Positions 42,811-52,170 of a stretch of DNA of 64,000 bases are shown here, one piece after another. Each line of letters opens with the position of its first letter. Positions within the stretch are counted from its first letter, which is position 1. Origin of the DNA: G965200765 sp965203865. GTDB lineage: Bacteria > Pseudomonadota > Gammaproteobacteria > Arenicellales > JAJDZL01. A program made the position numbers and the translations under genes. The stretch lies in assembly GCA_965203865.1 (NCBI GenBank), contig OZ241916.1, positions 2,852,001 to 2,916,000 of the forward strand. Direction: 5' to 3'. The notes below the pieces were generated by a model that was not told the DNA's origin, ran no database searches, and was given only the letters and a program-made list of their open reading frames with translations.

Positions 42811-44214
42811 TTAATCTTGCCTGATTTTCCAGCGTGCAGTTCTACCACGACCAGAAGAGACGATCTTGCCTTGCTCCCTGAGATTGTCCAAAGCTCTTCT
42901 GATTTGCCGTTCAGATGCGAATGAGCCTACGCGAGAAGAAATTTCTTCAAATGACAGGCCGTCAGCCGCATCCAACAATAAATGCAGAATATCAGCTTGC
43001 CTTTCAGGAAGAGTCCTTCTCACACGCTGGTCCAGAAGTGATTGACTGTTGCGGCGAAAGCGTACAGTAACACATCCACCTGCATCTTCTATTTCAGGAT
43101 TCGGCAATCCTGCGTCAGATAGCCATTCTGCAATCCTGATTGTACCGCGCCCCCATTCTTCAATAATGCCACTCAAAAAGAAACTGCGAGCAATCAGTGG
43201 ATTCCACGGTTGAGAATCATGCGGCAAAAATAATTTTTCCGGTGTAAGTCCAAAATGCAATGACCCTGATGAGGTAATTTCAAGACGATCATCATAAACA
43301 GCCACACCAACAGATCCCCCAAGAATCAAGTAGTCCCGGTGACAAAAAGCATTTGCGAGAGCTTCTCGAATTGCTTCCCAAGGGTAAAGTGGTTTATCAA
43401 TGCGCTCAGATCTACCCTCCTCAAATCTACTTGCTATTGGTAGATGATCTCTTAAAAATCGCTCTGCATCTGAAAATAGCTTAAAGGCGTTTCCACGATA
43501 CTGGCGATTGTCCGATATTTCAGTGCGATCCAACCCTCGAAACCTGGCGGTACGGAGCAAACATTGAGGGTAGTCAAATTCTATGCGTTCTGTATTGCCA
43601 TATAGAACAACAGCTGCCTGTAGTAACTGACCATCTTGAATCAACCTCAACCCTCTTAACATATCAATTGGGTCTCGAGATACATAACCATCCAGCATAC
43701 CTCGTTGAATTGCAATAGACACTACGCGAAAAATCTCTGATTCATCCAGGTCATCAATCGACCAATTTGCGGCAACCTGATTCTCCCATCTTTGTCGAGA
43801 GTGCATGCTCTCCAGTATCATCTGCTTGTATTCATCTGATGAAACCGCAATCGTAGTATTGCCAACCCTTCGATACGGCAATCCGCGATAAACATAAGGG
43901 TCTGACCTGCCTGCTTTTACTTCTACCGCGAGCACCTCAAGATTGCCACCAATTTGAATTCTCTCAATAGCTGGAAATACAGACGGTTCAATTCTTTGAA
44001 ATTCAGCGCTTAATCTTTCAATTGTTTGCTCAGAAACTTTTTGACCAATAACTCTTCCACTTTGTTCAATTCCAAACAGAATATATCCACCTCGCTGATT
44101 GAGCATTGCACACATAGTTTTTGCGGCTTCCCGACGTGCACCGGTCATTCGTTTAAATTCAAGCGTCTCTGATTCACCCGCTTTAACCTGATACTTGATT
44201 TGCTCGAGATTCAT
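42811..44214 (-). CDS. AlbA/Schlafen-type ATP-binding transcriptional regulator
   Basis: 467 residues from ATG 44214 (an in-frame GTG lies 12 bases upstream). The N-terminal AlbA_2/Schlafen domain shows GESETLEFKRMTGARREAAKTMCAMLNQRGGYILFGI. A GHKL-like ATPase_c_4 region follows (ALANAFCHRDYLILGGSVGVAVYDDRLEITSSG, then FLSGIIEEWGRGTIRIAEW), and the C-terminus is a winged helix (ERQADILHLLLDAADGLSFEEIS...GSFASERQIRRALDNLREQGKIV). Such proteins are often called RecG-like helicases but lack helicase motifs. Targets unknown; no obvious operator in its own upstream region. Confidence 0.85.
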   Translation of the reverse strand: MNLEQIKYQVKAGESETLEFKRMTGARREAAKTMCAMLNQRGGYILFGIEQSGRVIGQKVSEQTIERLSAEFQRIEPSVFPAIERIQIGGNLEVLAVEVKAGRSDPYVYRGLPYRRVGNTTIAVSSDEYKQMILESMHSRQRWENQVAANWSIDDLDESEIFRVVSIAIQRGMLDGYVSRDPIDMLRGLRLIQDGQLLQAAVVLYGNTERIEFDYPQCLLRTARFRGLDRTEISDNRQYRGNAFKLFSDAERFLRDHLPIASRFEEGRSERIDKPLYPWEAIREALANAFCHRDYLILGGSVGVAVYDDRLEITSSGSLHFGLTPEKLFLPHDSQPWNPLIARSFFLSGIIEEWGRGTIRIAEWLSDAGLPNPEIEDAGGCVTVRFRRNSQSLLDQRVRRTLPERQADILHLLLDAADGLSFEEISSRVGSFASERQIRRALDNLREQGKIVSSGRGRTARWKIRQD

Positions 44215-44325
44215 TGCTGCATTCACACTAATTTTGGAATTTGAACAAATAATGTAGATTCAATTGATTTTAAAGTGATAGCCACAGTATCCATGGCTGT
44301 ATTTGAAGTTTATTATCAAGCAATC

Positions 44326-45732
44326 TTAAATAGAATTGCAAACCAGCGTCTTATACTGAGGCTGGATTGAAATGAGTTCATTGCGGAAATCCTCCCGTAT
44401 TCTGTTCAAGCCAGCTTCGGTATCCGCTTCAAATCGAAAAACAACTTCGGGCGCTGTGTTTGAAGCTCGCATCAATCCGAACCCGTCCGGAAAATCTGCT
44501 CGTACGCCATCAAGAAAATTTAATTCAGCATTTGGAAATTTCACTTTTTCCTTGAATTGTTCAACCAACTTGTGCGGGTCGTGAACCTGAACACGAATTT
44601 CAGGAGTACCAATCAGTTTTGGCAAGCTTGAAAATACTTCTGATACGCTTCGAGTTTCGTTGGAAAGCAGTTCGCACAGCCGAACACCTGCGTATATTCC
44701 ATCGTCAAAGCCATACCAGCAATCTGCAAAGAAAAAATGCCCGCTCATTTCGCCCCCCAGTTTTCCTCCACACTCTGCAAGTTTTGCCTTCAAAAGCGAA
44801 TGCCCGGTTTTCCACATAATTCCCACGCCGTCGGCTTTTTCAATTTCGCGCTTCAATGCTCGCGTACACTTCACATCAAATACAATGGAACTGCTAGGAT
44901 TTCGTTTCAAAACATCCTGGGCAAACAGAATCATCAATCGGTCTGGCCAAACAATCTCGCCATCTGGTGAAATCGCAACCAGACGGTCACCATCTCCATC
45001 CAGTGCGAGTCCAAGGTCAGCTTTGCTTTCTCGTACTTTTGCAATCAAATCCTGCAAATTTTCAACACGTGTCGGATCTGCACCATGATTTGGGAACGAA
45101 CTGTCAACTTCACAATACAACTCTTCTACTTCGCAACCGATTCTATGAAGTATCTGAGGAGCAATTGAACCTGCAACTCCATTGGCACAATCCAGTACGA
45201 TTCGTAGCTGCCGCCGGCCCATTCGGATGCCTGAGCAAACTCTATTCGAGTAGTCTTGAACGACAGATTGCTCGGTTAATTTTCCTTTCCCCTGGACATA
45301 CTGCTTTCGCACAATTGTGTCGCGTAGAATCTGAATGTCTTCACCATAGATTGAACGGCCATCCAAAACCAGTTTCACACCGTTGTATTCAGGAGGGTTA
45401 TGGCTCGCAGTAACCATCAACCCAGTCCGAGTATTCAAATGATGCGTAGCAAAATAAACTACAGGCGTTGGCACCATTCCAATGTCAACCGCATTGCATC
45501 CAGTCGACAGCAAGCCGTCAATCAGTGCTGACTTGAATTCTGGACTTGAATCCCGGCCATCGCATCCAACTACAACTTCATGGATTGATTTTCCAAGAGC
45601 GGCTGTACCAAATGCACAACCAATCTCATGCATCAACTCGGCTGTAAGCGTTTCTCCGACCACGCCGCGAATGTCATACATTTGAAAGATACTCCGGGGA
45701 ACATCTCTCGCATGCTGTTCGTTGTCAGACAC
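44326..45732 (-). CDS. algC: Phosphomannomutase/phosphoglucomutase
   Basis: 468-residue alpha-D-phosphohexomutase that interconverts hexose 1- and 6-phosphates for sugar-nucleotide and envelope polysaccharide synthesis. Four family loops are visible: the phosphoserine loop GLMVTASHNPPEYNGVKLVL, the metal loop LALDGDGDRLVAI, the sugar loop GGEMSGHFFF and the phosphate loop RASNTAPEVVFRFEA. The GTG start follows the lpd stop directly (TAGGTG), so it is translated from the suc operon message. AlgC-like by length and motifs; a ManB-type role is the alternative. Confidence 0.92.
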   Translation of the reverse strand: MSDNEQHARDVPRSIFQMYDIRGVVGETLTAELMHEIGCAFGTAALGKSIHEVVVGCDGRDSSPEFKSALIDGLLSTGCNAVDIGMVPTPVVYFATHHLNTRTGLMVTASHNPPEYNGVKLVLDGRSIYGEDIQILRDTIVRKQYVQGKGKLTEQSVVQDYSNRVCSGIRMGRRQLRIVLDCANGVAGSIAPQILHRIGCEVEELYCEVDSSFPNHGADPTRVENLQDLIAKVRESKADLGLALDGDGDRLVAISPDGEIVWPDRLMILFAQDVLKRNPSSSIVFDVKCTRALKREIEKADGVGIMWKTGHSLLKAKLAECGGKLGGEMSGHFFFADCWYGFDDGIYAGVRLCELLSNETRSVSEVFSSLPKLIGTPEIRVQVHDPHKLVEQFKEKVKFPNAELNFLDGVRADFPDGFGLMRASNTAPEVVFRFEADTEAGLNRIREDFRNELISIQPQYKTLVCNSI

Positions 45733-47169
45733 CTATTTTCTGTTGGCTTTGTGAATTGCCATTTTATCGACTGCCAGTGCTGCTTCGTGAACCGCTTCGG
45801 ATAATGTGGGGTGTGCGTGGATGGTTCTGGCCAGATCTTCAGCACTTGCCTGAAACTCCATTGCAACAACAGCCTCCGATATCAGCTCGGAAGCATGCGG
45901 ACCGATAATATGCACTCCCTTTATTTTGTCATCTTTTGCGTCAGCAACAATTTTTACCAAGCCTGCAGTGTCATTCATGGCCATTGCACGGCCAGTAGCG
46001 GCGAATGGAAATGTTCCGCAATTGCAGGATTCGCCGTTTGCACTCGCCTGCTTTTCTGTCAATCCGACCCACGCGATTTCAGGCGAGGTATAAATCGCCC
46101 AAGGAACGGTAGCGTAATTCATGTGCCCATGTCCGGTAGCGATTCTCTCTGCAACTGCGATGCCTTCTTCCGAACCCTTGTGCGCGAGCATCGGGCCCCT
46201 TACACTGTCACCAACCGCATAAACATTTTCCACACCGGTTTGGCATTGCTCATCTACTACAATAAATCCCCGCTCGTCTAGTTGAACCCCTGCATCTTCG
46301 GCAATCAGGTTGTCTGTGCAGGGCCGTCTGCCAACACATACGATCAACCGGTCTGCTGCAAGCTCGTGTTCTTTCCCATCCAGAGAATAATTGATTGAGA
46401 CACTTCGAGACGTAGCTTTTGCACTTTGCACACTTGCACCGAGCTTTATGTCCAAGCCTTGTTTTGTGAATTGCCTGAACGCTTCCCGGGAAATTTCATG
46501 ATCCACAGTTGGCAAAAATTCATCCATTGCTTCCAGAATTGTTACGTTTGACCCGAGTCGGCGCCACACGCTTCCCAGCTCCAGACCTATCACCCCTGCT
46601 CCAACGATTCCCAAGCTTTTTGGAACATCATCGAAAGACAGGGCACCTTCGGAGTCAACGATTCGCTTTCCATCGAACTTCATGCTCGGTAATTCAATAG
46701 GCGTAGAGCCACTGGCAAGTATTACGTTTTCTGCTTTGATTTCACCAGTTTTTTCCCCGGTGCTTACATCCAGCAACTCGATCTTTCGATTCGGGGCCAA
46801 CCTTCCGTGGGCATGAACCGAGTCAACATTATTCGCCTTTAACAGCGAAGCAACGCCCCGGGTCAACCCCTGTACAATGGTATCTTTACGCTTCATCATT
46901 GTGCCCAAATCTATAGACACTGAATCAGCAAGAATTCCATGGTCGCTGTAGGAGTGCAAAAGATTGTGATAGCGTTCTGTTGAATCAAGCAAAGCCTTTG
47001 ACGGAATGCATCCAACATTCAGACAAGTTCCTCCCAAAGCAGGCGAACCATCGCTCCTTGTCCATCGATCAATGCAAACTGACTTGAGCCCGAGTTGACC
47101 GCATCGGATCGCTGCCACATATCCAGCAGGCCCTGCTCCAATAACTGCTACGTCGTAGGAATCAGACAC
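45733..47169 (-). CDS. lpd: Dihydrolipoyl dehydrogenase (E3)
   Basis: Flavoenzyme that reoxidises lipoamide of 2-oxoglutarate dehydrogenase with NAD+. 478 residues. FAD-binding AVIGAGPAGYVAAIRCGQLG, redox-active disulfide GGTCLNVGCIPSKALLDS, NAD-binding GIVGAGVIGLELGSVWRRLG, FAD site NVYAVGDSVRGPMLAHKGSEEG and the C-terminal HAHPTLSEAVHEAA with the catalytic His-Glu pair are all intact. GTG start. Encoded right after sucB, so it is the E3 of this complex and possibly of pyruvate dehydrogenase too. Confidence 0.95.
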   Translation of the reverse strand: MSDSYDVAVIGAGPAGYVAAIRCGQLGLKSVCIDRWTRSDGSPALGGTCLNVGCIPSKALLDSTERYHNLLHSYSDHGILADSVSIDLGTMMKRKDTIVQGLTRGVASLLKANNVDSVHAHGRLAPNRKIELLDVSTGEKTGEIKAENVILASGSTPIELPSMKFDGKRIVDSEGALSFDDVPKSLGIVGAGVIGLELGSVWRRLGSNVTILEAMDEFLPTVDHEISREAFRQFTKQGLDIKLGASVQSAKATSRSVSINYSLDGKEHELAADRLIVCVGRRPCTDNLIAEDAGVQLDERGFIVVDEQCQTGVENVYAVGDSVRGPMLAHKGSEEGIAVAERIATGHGHMNYATVPWAIYTSPEIAWVGLTEKQASANGESCNCGTFPFAATGRAMAMNDTAGLVKIVADAKDDKIKGVHIIGPHASELISEAVVAMEFQASAEDLARTIHAHPTLSEAVHEAALAVDKMAIHKANRK

Positions 47170-47181
47170 TTTAAGCTATTC

Positions 47182-48378
47182 TTAGAGCTCCAGCAATAGC
47201 CTGGTTGGATCTTCAAGGTTTTCTTTGATGCCCACCAGAAAAGTCACTGCTTCGCGCCCGTCGATGATTCTATGGTCGTACGTCAATGCCAGATACATCA
47301 TGGGACGAATTACAACCTCCCCGTCTTCAGCAATCGGTCGCTCCTGAATCTTGTGCATGCCAAGAATTGCGCTTTGCGGCGGATTTACAATTGGAGTCGA
47401 AACCAATGACCCGAATACACCTCCATTGGTGATCGTAAATGTCCCGCCACTGAGCTCTTCCATGGAAAGGGTTCCAGACTTGGCTTTCTCCCCGAAACTC
47501 CGAATCTCCTTCTCTATATCGGCAAGAGACTTGTTCTGCGCGTTACGAACAATCGGAACAACCAGTCCTCGCGGCGAGGATACGGCAATCCCTACATCAC
47601 AGTAGTCATGATAAACAATGTCGCTATCTTCAATAAAGGCGTTGACCGTCGGATTTGCCTTGAGTGCCTCAACGGAAGCCTTGACAAAGAATGACATGAA
47701 GCCCAGTCGAACACCATGCTTTGCCTCGAAAGCTTCCTGATGCCTGCTTCGAAGCTTCATCACTTCTTTCAGATTGACTTCGTTGAATGTAGTCAAAAGA
47801 GCGGCGGATTGCTGCGAGTAAAGAAGCCGGTCCGCAATTGTGCGACGAATCCGGCTCATAGGTTCTCGTCGTTCGTTCCTTGAAGTAGACGGTTGTTCAA
47901 CCTGAGGCGCAGGCGCTTCCGCGGGAGAAATCTCTGCTTCTGCCTGAGCTCCTGATTCGATATAGTTCAATACATCGCCTTTCAGGATTCGACCATCTTT
48001 GCCTGTTCCAGTAATTTCATCTGGCGATATGTCATGCTCATCCAAAAGACGGCGAACTGCCGGACTCAGCGCAGATTGATCCGATTTCTCAGATGAAACT
48101 TCTTCTGGAACCTGTTCCGGCGATTGCCTAGAAACATCTACATCTGTTTCCAAAATTCCAAGCACATCGTCTGCATAGACCGTTTCGCCAACTTTTTTCA
48201 AGATATCCACCAGCTGTCCGTCTTGCGAGACCGGCACTTCCAGAACGATTTTTTCTGTTTCAACGTCAACCAGAACTGAATCGCGTTCAATAACGTCGCC
48301 GACTTCCTTGTGCCAATTCAGCACAGTCGCTTCGCTTACCGATTCCGGAAGCATTGGGGTTTTAATTTCAACTTGCAT
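47182..48378 (-). CDS. sucB: 2-oxoglutarate dehydrogenase E2, dihydrolipoyl succinyltransferase
   Basis: Core of the 2-oxoglutarate dehydrogenase complex. I start at ATG 48378 (MQVEIKTPMLPESVSEATVL), giving 398 residues; an upstream in-frame start would add an unlikely basic tail inside sucA. Domains: lipoyl domain (residues 1-77, lipoyl lysine in DVETEKIVLEV), E3-binding domain (about 108-145, SALSPAVRRLLDEHDISPDEITGTGKDGRIL), and acyltransferase domain with the active site LTYDHRIIDGREAVTFL. It overlaps sucA by 11 bp and is followed by lpd after 12 bp. Confidence 0.95.
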   Translation of the reverse strand: MQVEIKTPMLPESVSEATVLNWHKEVGDVIERDSVLVDVETEKIVLEVPVSQDGQLVDILKKVGETVYADDVLGILETDVDVSRQSPEQVPEEVSSEKSDQSALSPAVRRLLDEHDISPDEITGTGKDGRILKGDVLNYIESGAQAEAEISPAEAPAPQVEQPSTSRNERREPMSRIRRTIADRLLYSQQSAALLTTFNEVNLKEVMKLRSRHQEAFEAKHGVRLGFMSFFVKASVEALKANPTVNAFIEDSDIVYHDYCDVGIAVSSPRGLVVPIVRNAQNKSLADIEKEIRSFGEKAKSGTLSMEELSGGTFTITNGGVFGSLVSTPIVNPPQSAILGMHKIQERPIAEDGEVVIRPMMYLALTYDHRIIDGREAVTFLVGIKENLEDPTRLLLEL

Positions 48379-51196
48379 AAGCTCTTGCCCCCTGCGTTTC
48401 TGTGATAGATGCAACTGTCATCACCTCTGTGATGAGTTTTTCCTGCTGTTCCAGATGCACCCGATAGTTCCCTACCGAAGGTGAGGCTGCTTCATCCCGG
48501 CTGGCTTGCAGAAGTTTTTGATTCGGTGCAAGGCAATCTCTTATCAAGTGCCAAATCTGGTACCACGCTCCCTGGTTCTTGGGTTCCTCCTGGCACCAAA
48601 GAACTTCTTCTGCGTTGGGGTACAAGGCTAGAGTGTTTTTCAGTTCGTCGCCCGGAAACGGATACAACTGCTCTACGCGAACCAATGCAATATCATTAAT
48701 ATTCATGTGCTCCCGGATTTCCAGCAAGTCATAATAAACCTTGCCTGAACAAAGCACAACTCGAACAACCCCTTCCTTGTCAATGGTCTCATCCATTTCA
48801 TCAATAACATTTTGAAATCCGCCATCTGCCAATTGCTTCAAATCAGAAACCGCTCGCTTGTGTCTCAGCAGACTCTTGGGGGACATGACGATCAATGGAT
48901 GCCGGAATTTTCGAATCGCCTGCCGACGCAGGAGATGGAATATCTGCGAAGGCAGTGTAGGCACGCATACCTGGATATTGTCATGCGCACACAACTGCAA
49001 AAATCGTTCAAGTCTTGCAGAGGAGTGCTCGGGGCCTTGGCCTTCGTAGCCATGCGGCAACAGCATCGTCAACCCGCACAGCCTGGCCCATTTTGCATCG
49101 CCGCTGGTTACAAACTGATCAATTACAATTTGTGCACCGTTTGCAAAGTCTCCAAACTGGGCTTCCCAGACCACCAGGGCATCCGGGTCCGTAGTGGAAA
49201 ATCCATATTCAAACCCGAGAACTGCTTCTTCAGACAGTAGAGAGTTGATTACTTGGCAACTGTGATTATGCCGGACCGAGTGGAGTTGATTGTGAACATC
49301 CCTGCTCAGTTGGTCGTGAAGCAGTGCATGCCGGTGAGAAAAAGTTCCGCGTCCTGAATCTTGGCCAGTCAACCGAACAAAATAGCCTTCGTCAATTAAA
49401 GACGCGTAAGCCATCATTTCCGCAAACCCCCAGTCGCCCGGGAGTTCGCCGCCAGCCATTTTGCTACGATCCGACATAAGCTTGCTCACTCGCGGATGAA
49501 GCTTGAATCCTTCCGGCAACTGCTGCATTTTCTCATCCAGTTCGCGAATCTTTTCCAGTGAAACCTTAGTATCAACAGGCGTATCCCATTTGGTTTCCAG
49601 ATACGGTGTCCAGTCAATCATTTTTTCAGCCTTGGCGATATCAATGATCTGCCCTGCAACTACTTCGCCGCGGTCCAGCGAATCACGGTATTCCACTAGC
49701 ATCCGCTGCACATCTTCATCTGACAGCACACCCTGTTCAACCAGACGTTCTGCGTATTTACGACGAATCGGCGGCGTTTCACCGATAACCCGATACATGG
49801 TGGGCTGTGTCATTGTGGGCTCGTCCGCTTCATTATGTCCATGCCGTCTATAGCAAACCATGTCTATTACAACATCAGTATGAAACTTCATACGGTATTC
49901 ATTTGCCAGCCTCACTACAAAAATAACTGCTTCGGGGTCGTCTCCATTGACATGGAATATGGGAGCCTGGACCATCTTGGCGACTTCGGTGCAGTAAGTG
50001 GTAGAACGCGCGTCTGCCCGATTGCTGGTGGTGAACCCGATCTGATTGTTGATGATAACGTGCAATGTCCCCCCGACATTGAAACCGCGCGTATGCGTCA
50101 TATTGAGTGTTTCCATAACAACACCCTGACCTGCAAATGCTGCATCTCCGTGAATCAGAATTGGGACTACCTGTTTTCTTTCTTCGTCTTTTCGACGGTG
50201 CTGCCGGGCGCGTACCGAGCCTTCAACCACCGGATTGATAATTTCAAGATGCGAGGGATTGAAAGCCATTGCCACATGCACGATTCCGCCGGGAGTACTA
50301 ATGTCGGACGATACTCCCTGGTGGTACTTCACATCGCCTTGTTCATTCATTCGCTTGCTATCGGCGCTGCTTTCCTTGCCTTCAAATTCGCCGAACAAAT
50401 CCGACGGCGCTTTTCCAAGAATATTAACCAGCACGTTGAGTCGGCCACGGTGCGCCATTCCAATTACAATCTCCTGTGCACCGGCTTCGCCAAATAGCAG
50501 GATTGCTTCCCGAATTAAAGGTATCAGCGATTCTCCGCCTTCCAGCGAAAATCGTTTTTGACCGACATACTTGGAGTGAAGATAGGTCTCCAGTCCTTCC
50601 GCCATAGTCAGAAGCTTCAGAATTTCTCGTCGGTCATCGTTACTGATTTTGGGTTTCAACTTGTCATTTTCCACTCTCTCCTGAAGCCACGCAGAACGCT
50701 CTGTGTCCGTGAGATACATGAATTCATAGCCAATTGAACCGCAATACGTTCTTTCAAGGAAGTCGATGATGGAACGAAGCGGATTGGACTCGGAATCGGT
50801 AAGTGGGTCAAACTTGAACTTCGAGTCGAAATTCGCCTCTGTCAACCCCACTGATTCGAGGCTCAGATCAACAGAAATTCCATTGGTTGCCAACTCGAGC
50901 GGATCAAGATTTGCCTTTAAATGCCCGTAAACCTGGTATCGACGAACCAGTCTCTGGACTGCTGCCTGCTTCCGGAGGTGTTCAGTATCAACCGACTCGC
51001 GAGCGTGTACGGGTGCTGATTTCCGAGGAGAACTTAATTTGATGCTATCCAGATTTTGGAATGCGTTTTTCCAGTCCGCTGAAATACCATCAGAATTTGA
51101 TTGATACCGTGAATACAACTGTTCAAGATATGCTGCACTACCAGGTGTTAAGCATGTTTCATCAAATGGTTGGTTGGAAGGTGTAGATTTTGCCAT
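48368..51196 (-). CDS. sucA: 2-oxoglutarate dehydrogenase E1 component
   Basis: Thiamine-diphosphate decarboxylase of the TCA cycle, 942 residues (E. coli 933). Recognisable segments are DETCLTPGSAAYLEQLYSRY at the N-terminus, VIGMAHRGRLNVLVNILGK, HGDAAFAGQGVVMETLNMT (ThDP/Mg binding), CYRRHGHNEADEPTMTQP, and FGDFANGAQIVIDQFVTSGD in the transketolase domain. First gene of sucA-sucB-lpd-algC. The upstream intergenic region (51197-51621) should hold its promoter, but I cannot pick out a clear one. Confidence 0.96.
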   Translation of the reverse strand: MAKSTPSNQPFDETCLTPGSAAYLEQLYSRYQSNSDGISADWKNAFQNLDSIKLSSPRKSAPVHARESVDTEHLRKQAAVQRLVRRYQVYGHLKANLDPLELATNGISVDLSLESVGLTEANFDSKFKFDPLTDSESNPLRSIIDFLERTYCGSIGYEFMYLTDTERSAWLQERVENDKLKPKISNDDRREILKLLTMAEGLETYLHSKYVGQKRFSLEGGESLIPLIREAILLFGEAGAQEIVIGMAHRGRLNVLVNILGKAPSDLFGEFEGKESSADSKRMNEQGDVKYHQGVSSDISTPGGIVHVAMAFNPSHLEIINPVVEGSVRARQHRRKDEERKQVVPILIHGDAAFAGQGVVMETLNMTHTRGFNVGGTLHVIINNQIGFTTSNRADARSTTYCTEVAKMVQAPIFHVNGDDPEAVIFVVRLANEYRMKFHTDVVIDMVCYRRHGHNEADEPTMTQPTMYRVIGETPPIRRKYAERLVEQGVLSDEDVQRMLVEYRDSLDRGEVVAGQIIDIAKAEKMIDWTPYLETKWDTPVDTKVSLEKIRELDEKMQQLPEGFKLHPRVSKLMSDRSKMAGGELPGDWGFAEMMAYASLIDEGYFVRLTGQDSGRGTFSHRHALLHDQLSRDVHNQLHSVRHNHSCQVINSLLSEEAVLGFEYGFSTTDPDALVVWEAQFGDFANGAQIVIDQFVTSGDAKWARLCGLTMLLPHGYEGQGPEHSSARLERFLQLCAHDNIQVCVPTLPSQIFHLLRRQAIRKFRHPLIVMSPKSLLRHKRAVSDLKQLADGGFQNVIDEMDETIDKEGVVRVVLCSGKVYYDLLEIREHMNINDIALVRVEQLYPFPGDELKNTLALYPNAEEVLWCQEEPKNQGAWYQIWHLIRDCLAPNQKLLQASRDEAASPSVGNYRVHLEQQEKLITEVMTVASITETQGARAYAS

Positions 51197-51621
51197 GAGT
51201 TGATAACGTGGAAATTAATGAACTAACAGATGGAATTGCTGACCATAATTTTTTGCTCGCATACGTCCTTGATGTACTATTTGACTAACAAATATCGAAT
51301 TTGCTGGATTAATCAGGGATTGAATTCAATTAAACCGGGTTATTTTCCGCAGTCAACAATGATTGCTGATTATATGAAAAGACACTTGATTAATCAAAAA
51401 CGCAAAAAGGCGGATTTAGAATGCTGGACATTTTCTGCCGGAGCTCGATTGACGCAAAACAGAATGAGCAATAAGCCAATTCATTCAAAAAAGTTACCAA
51501 TCAAGTTCTACTATACAGTTTCTGGCAATATCAATTACCACTTCTTTGCCTTCAACTACACGCTTTATTCAATAAAATCAATTTTTCATTAAAGTGAAAA
51601 CAAATTTTAAGGACTGACTAT
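51197..51621. other. Intergenic region between sucA and the rloB remnant
   Basis: AT-rich, with no recognisable RNA gene or repeat. A 120-codon plus-strand ORF at 51230-51592 has no family resemblance or good ribosome binding site and is treated as chance. Confidence 0.5.
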
Positions 51622-52169
51622 TCAAGTGTGGATGATTTTTTCTACCAATCTGTAAACTGTTGTTCCAGTGGAGCGCGGCCAGTCTGAACATGGGGGAGTA
51701 TCTTTATTGCGTGCGCGTTGAATTGCTTCTTCTACCATGACTTTTGTAATCGAGTTTCGATTTGGGTTGCCGACCTAATTCTCAAACCTTCCTCGAAATG
51801 AAGAAGAAGCCAGTACTCAAATTTTGGATTGCTTAGTGCTAATCCACGGCTATGAGCTTTTTGGGACCAATTATGAATCTTCAGCAATTGGTCTTCTGGC
51901 CAATTATCCCGGTCAACAATTATCCAGGTTTCGTCATTTTCACCCAATGTGTTGTCTTTTAAATACTTATTGATTCGATTCAATAAATTTTCCGGGGCTA
52001 CCTTTGTTGAACTAAAATTTAACGAATGAGTTCGTGCCGCTTCAGCAAAATTGTTCAAAATTCTGAAATACTGGGGTTCTGTTCTCCTACCCTCTGTACT
52101 CAAAATAAATAGTTTTTTAGGTGTCCTTGTCGGGTGTGTGCTTCTCGTGCTTCTGAATTTATGAGTCAT
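51622..52169 (-). pseudogene. rloB: RloB-family protein, frameshifted
   Basis: The N-terminal part runs from ATG 52169, one base after the rloA stop, through KKLFILSTEGRRTEPQYF, WIIVDRDNWPEDQL and LSNPKFEYWLLLHFEE, the conserved TOPRIM-like blocks of RloB, then stops at 51732 (about 145 residues). In another frame the sequence continues with ITKVMVEEAIQRARNKDTPP and GTTVYRLVEKIIH to a stop at 51622, which is the normal RloB C-terminus. The break lies at about 51745-51780, so an indel, possibly with a short deletion, has split the gene. RloB is thought to be the effector of RloAB/AbiL-like abortive systems. A sequencing error is the main alternative. Confidence 0.75.
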
Positions 52170-52170
52170 T

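Noticed and set aside
51230..51592. 120-codon plus-strand ORF upstream of sucA
   Set aside because: AT-rich, no ribosome binding site, no domain, overlaps the expected sucA promoter region.
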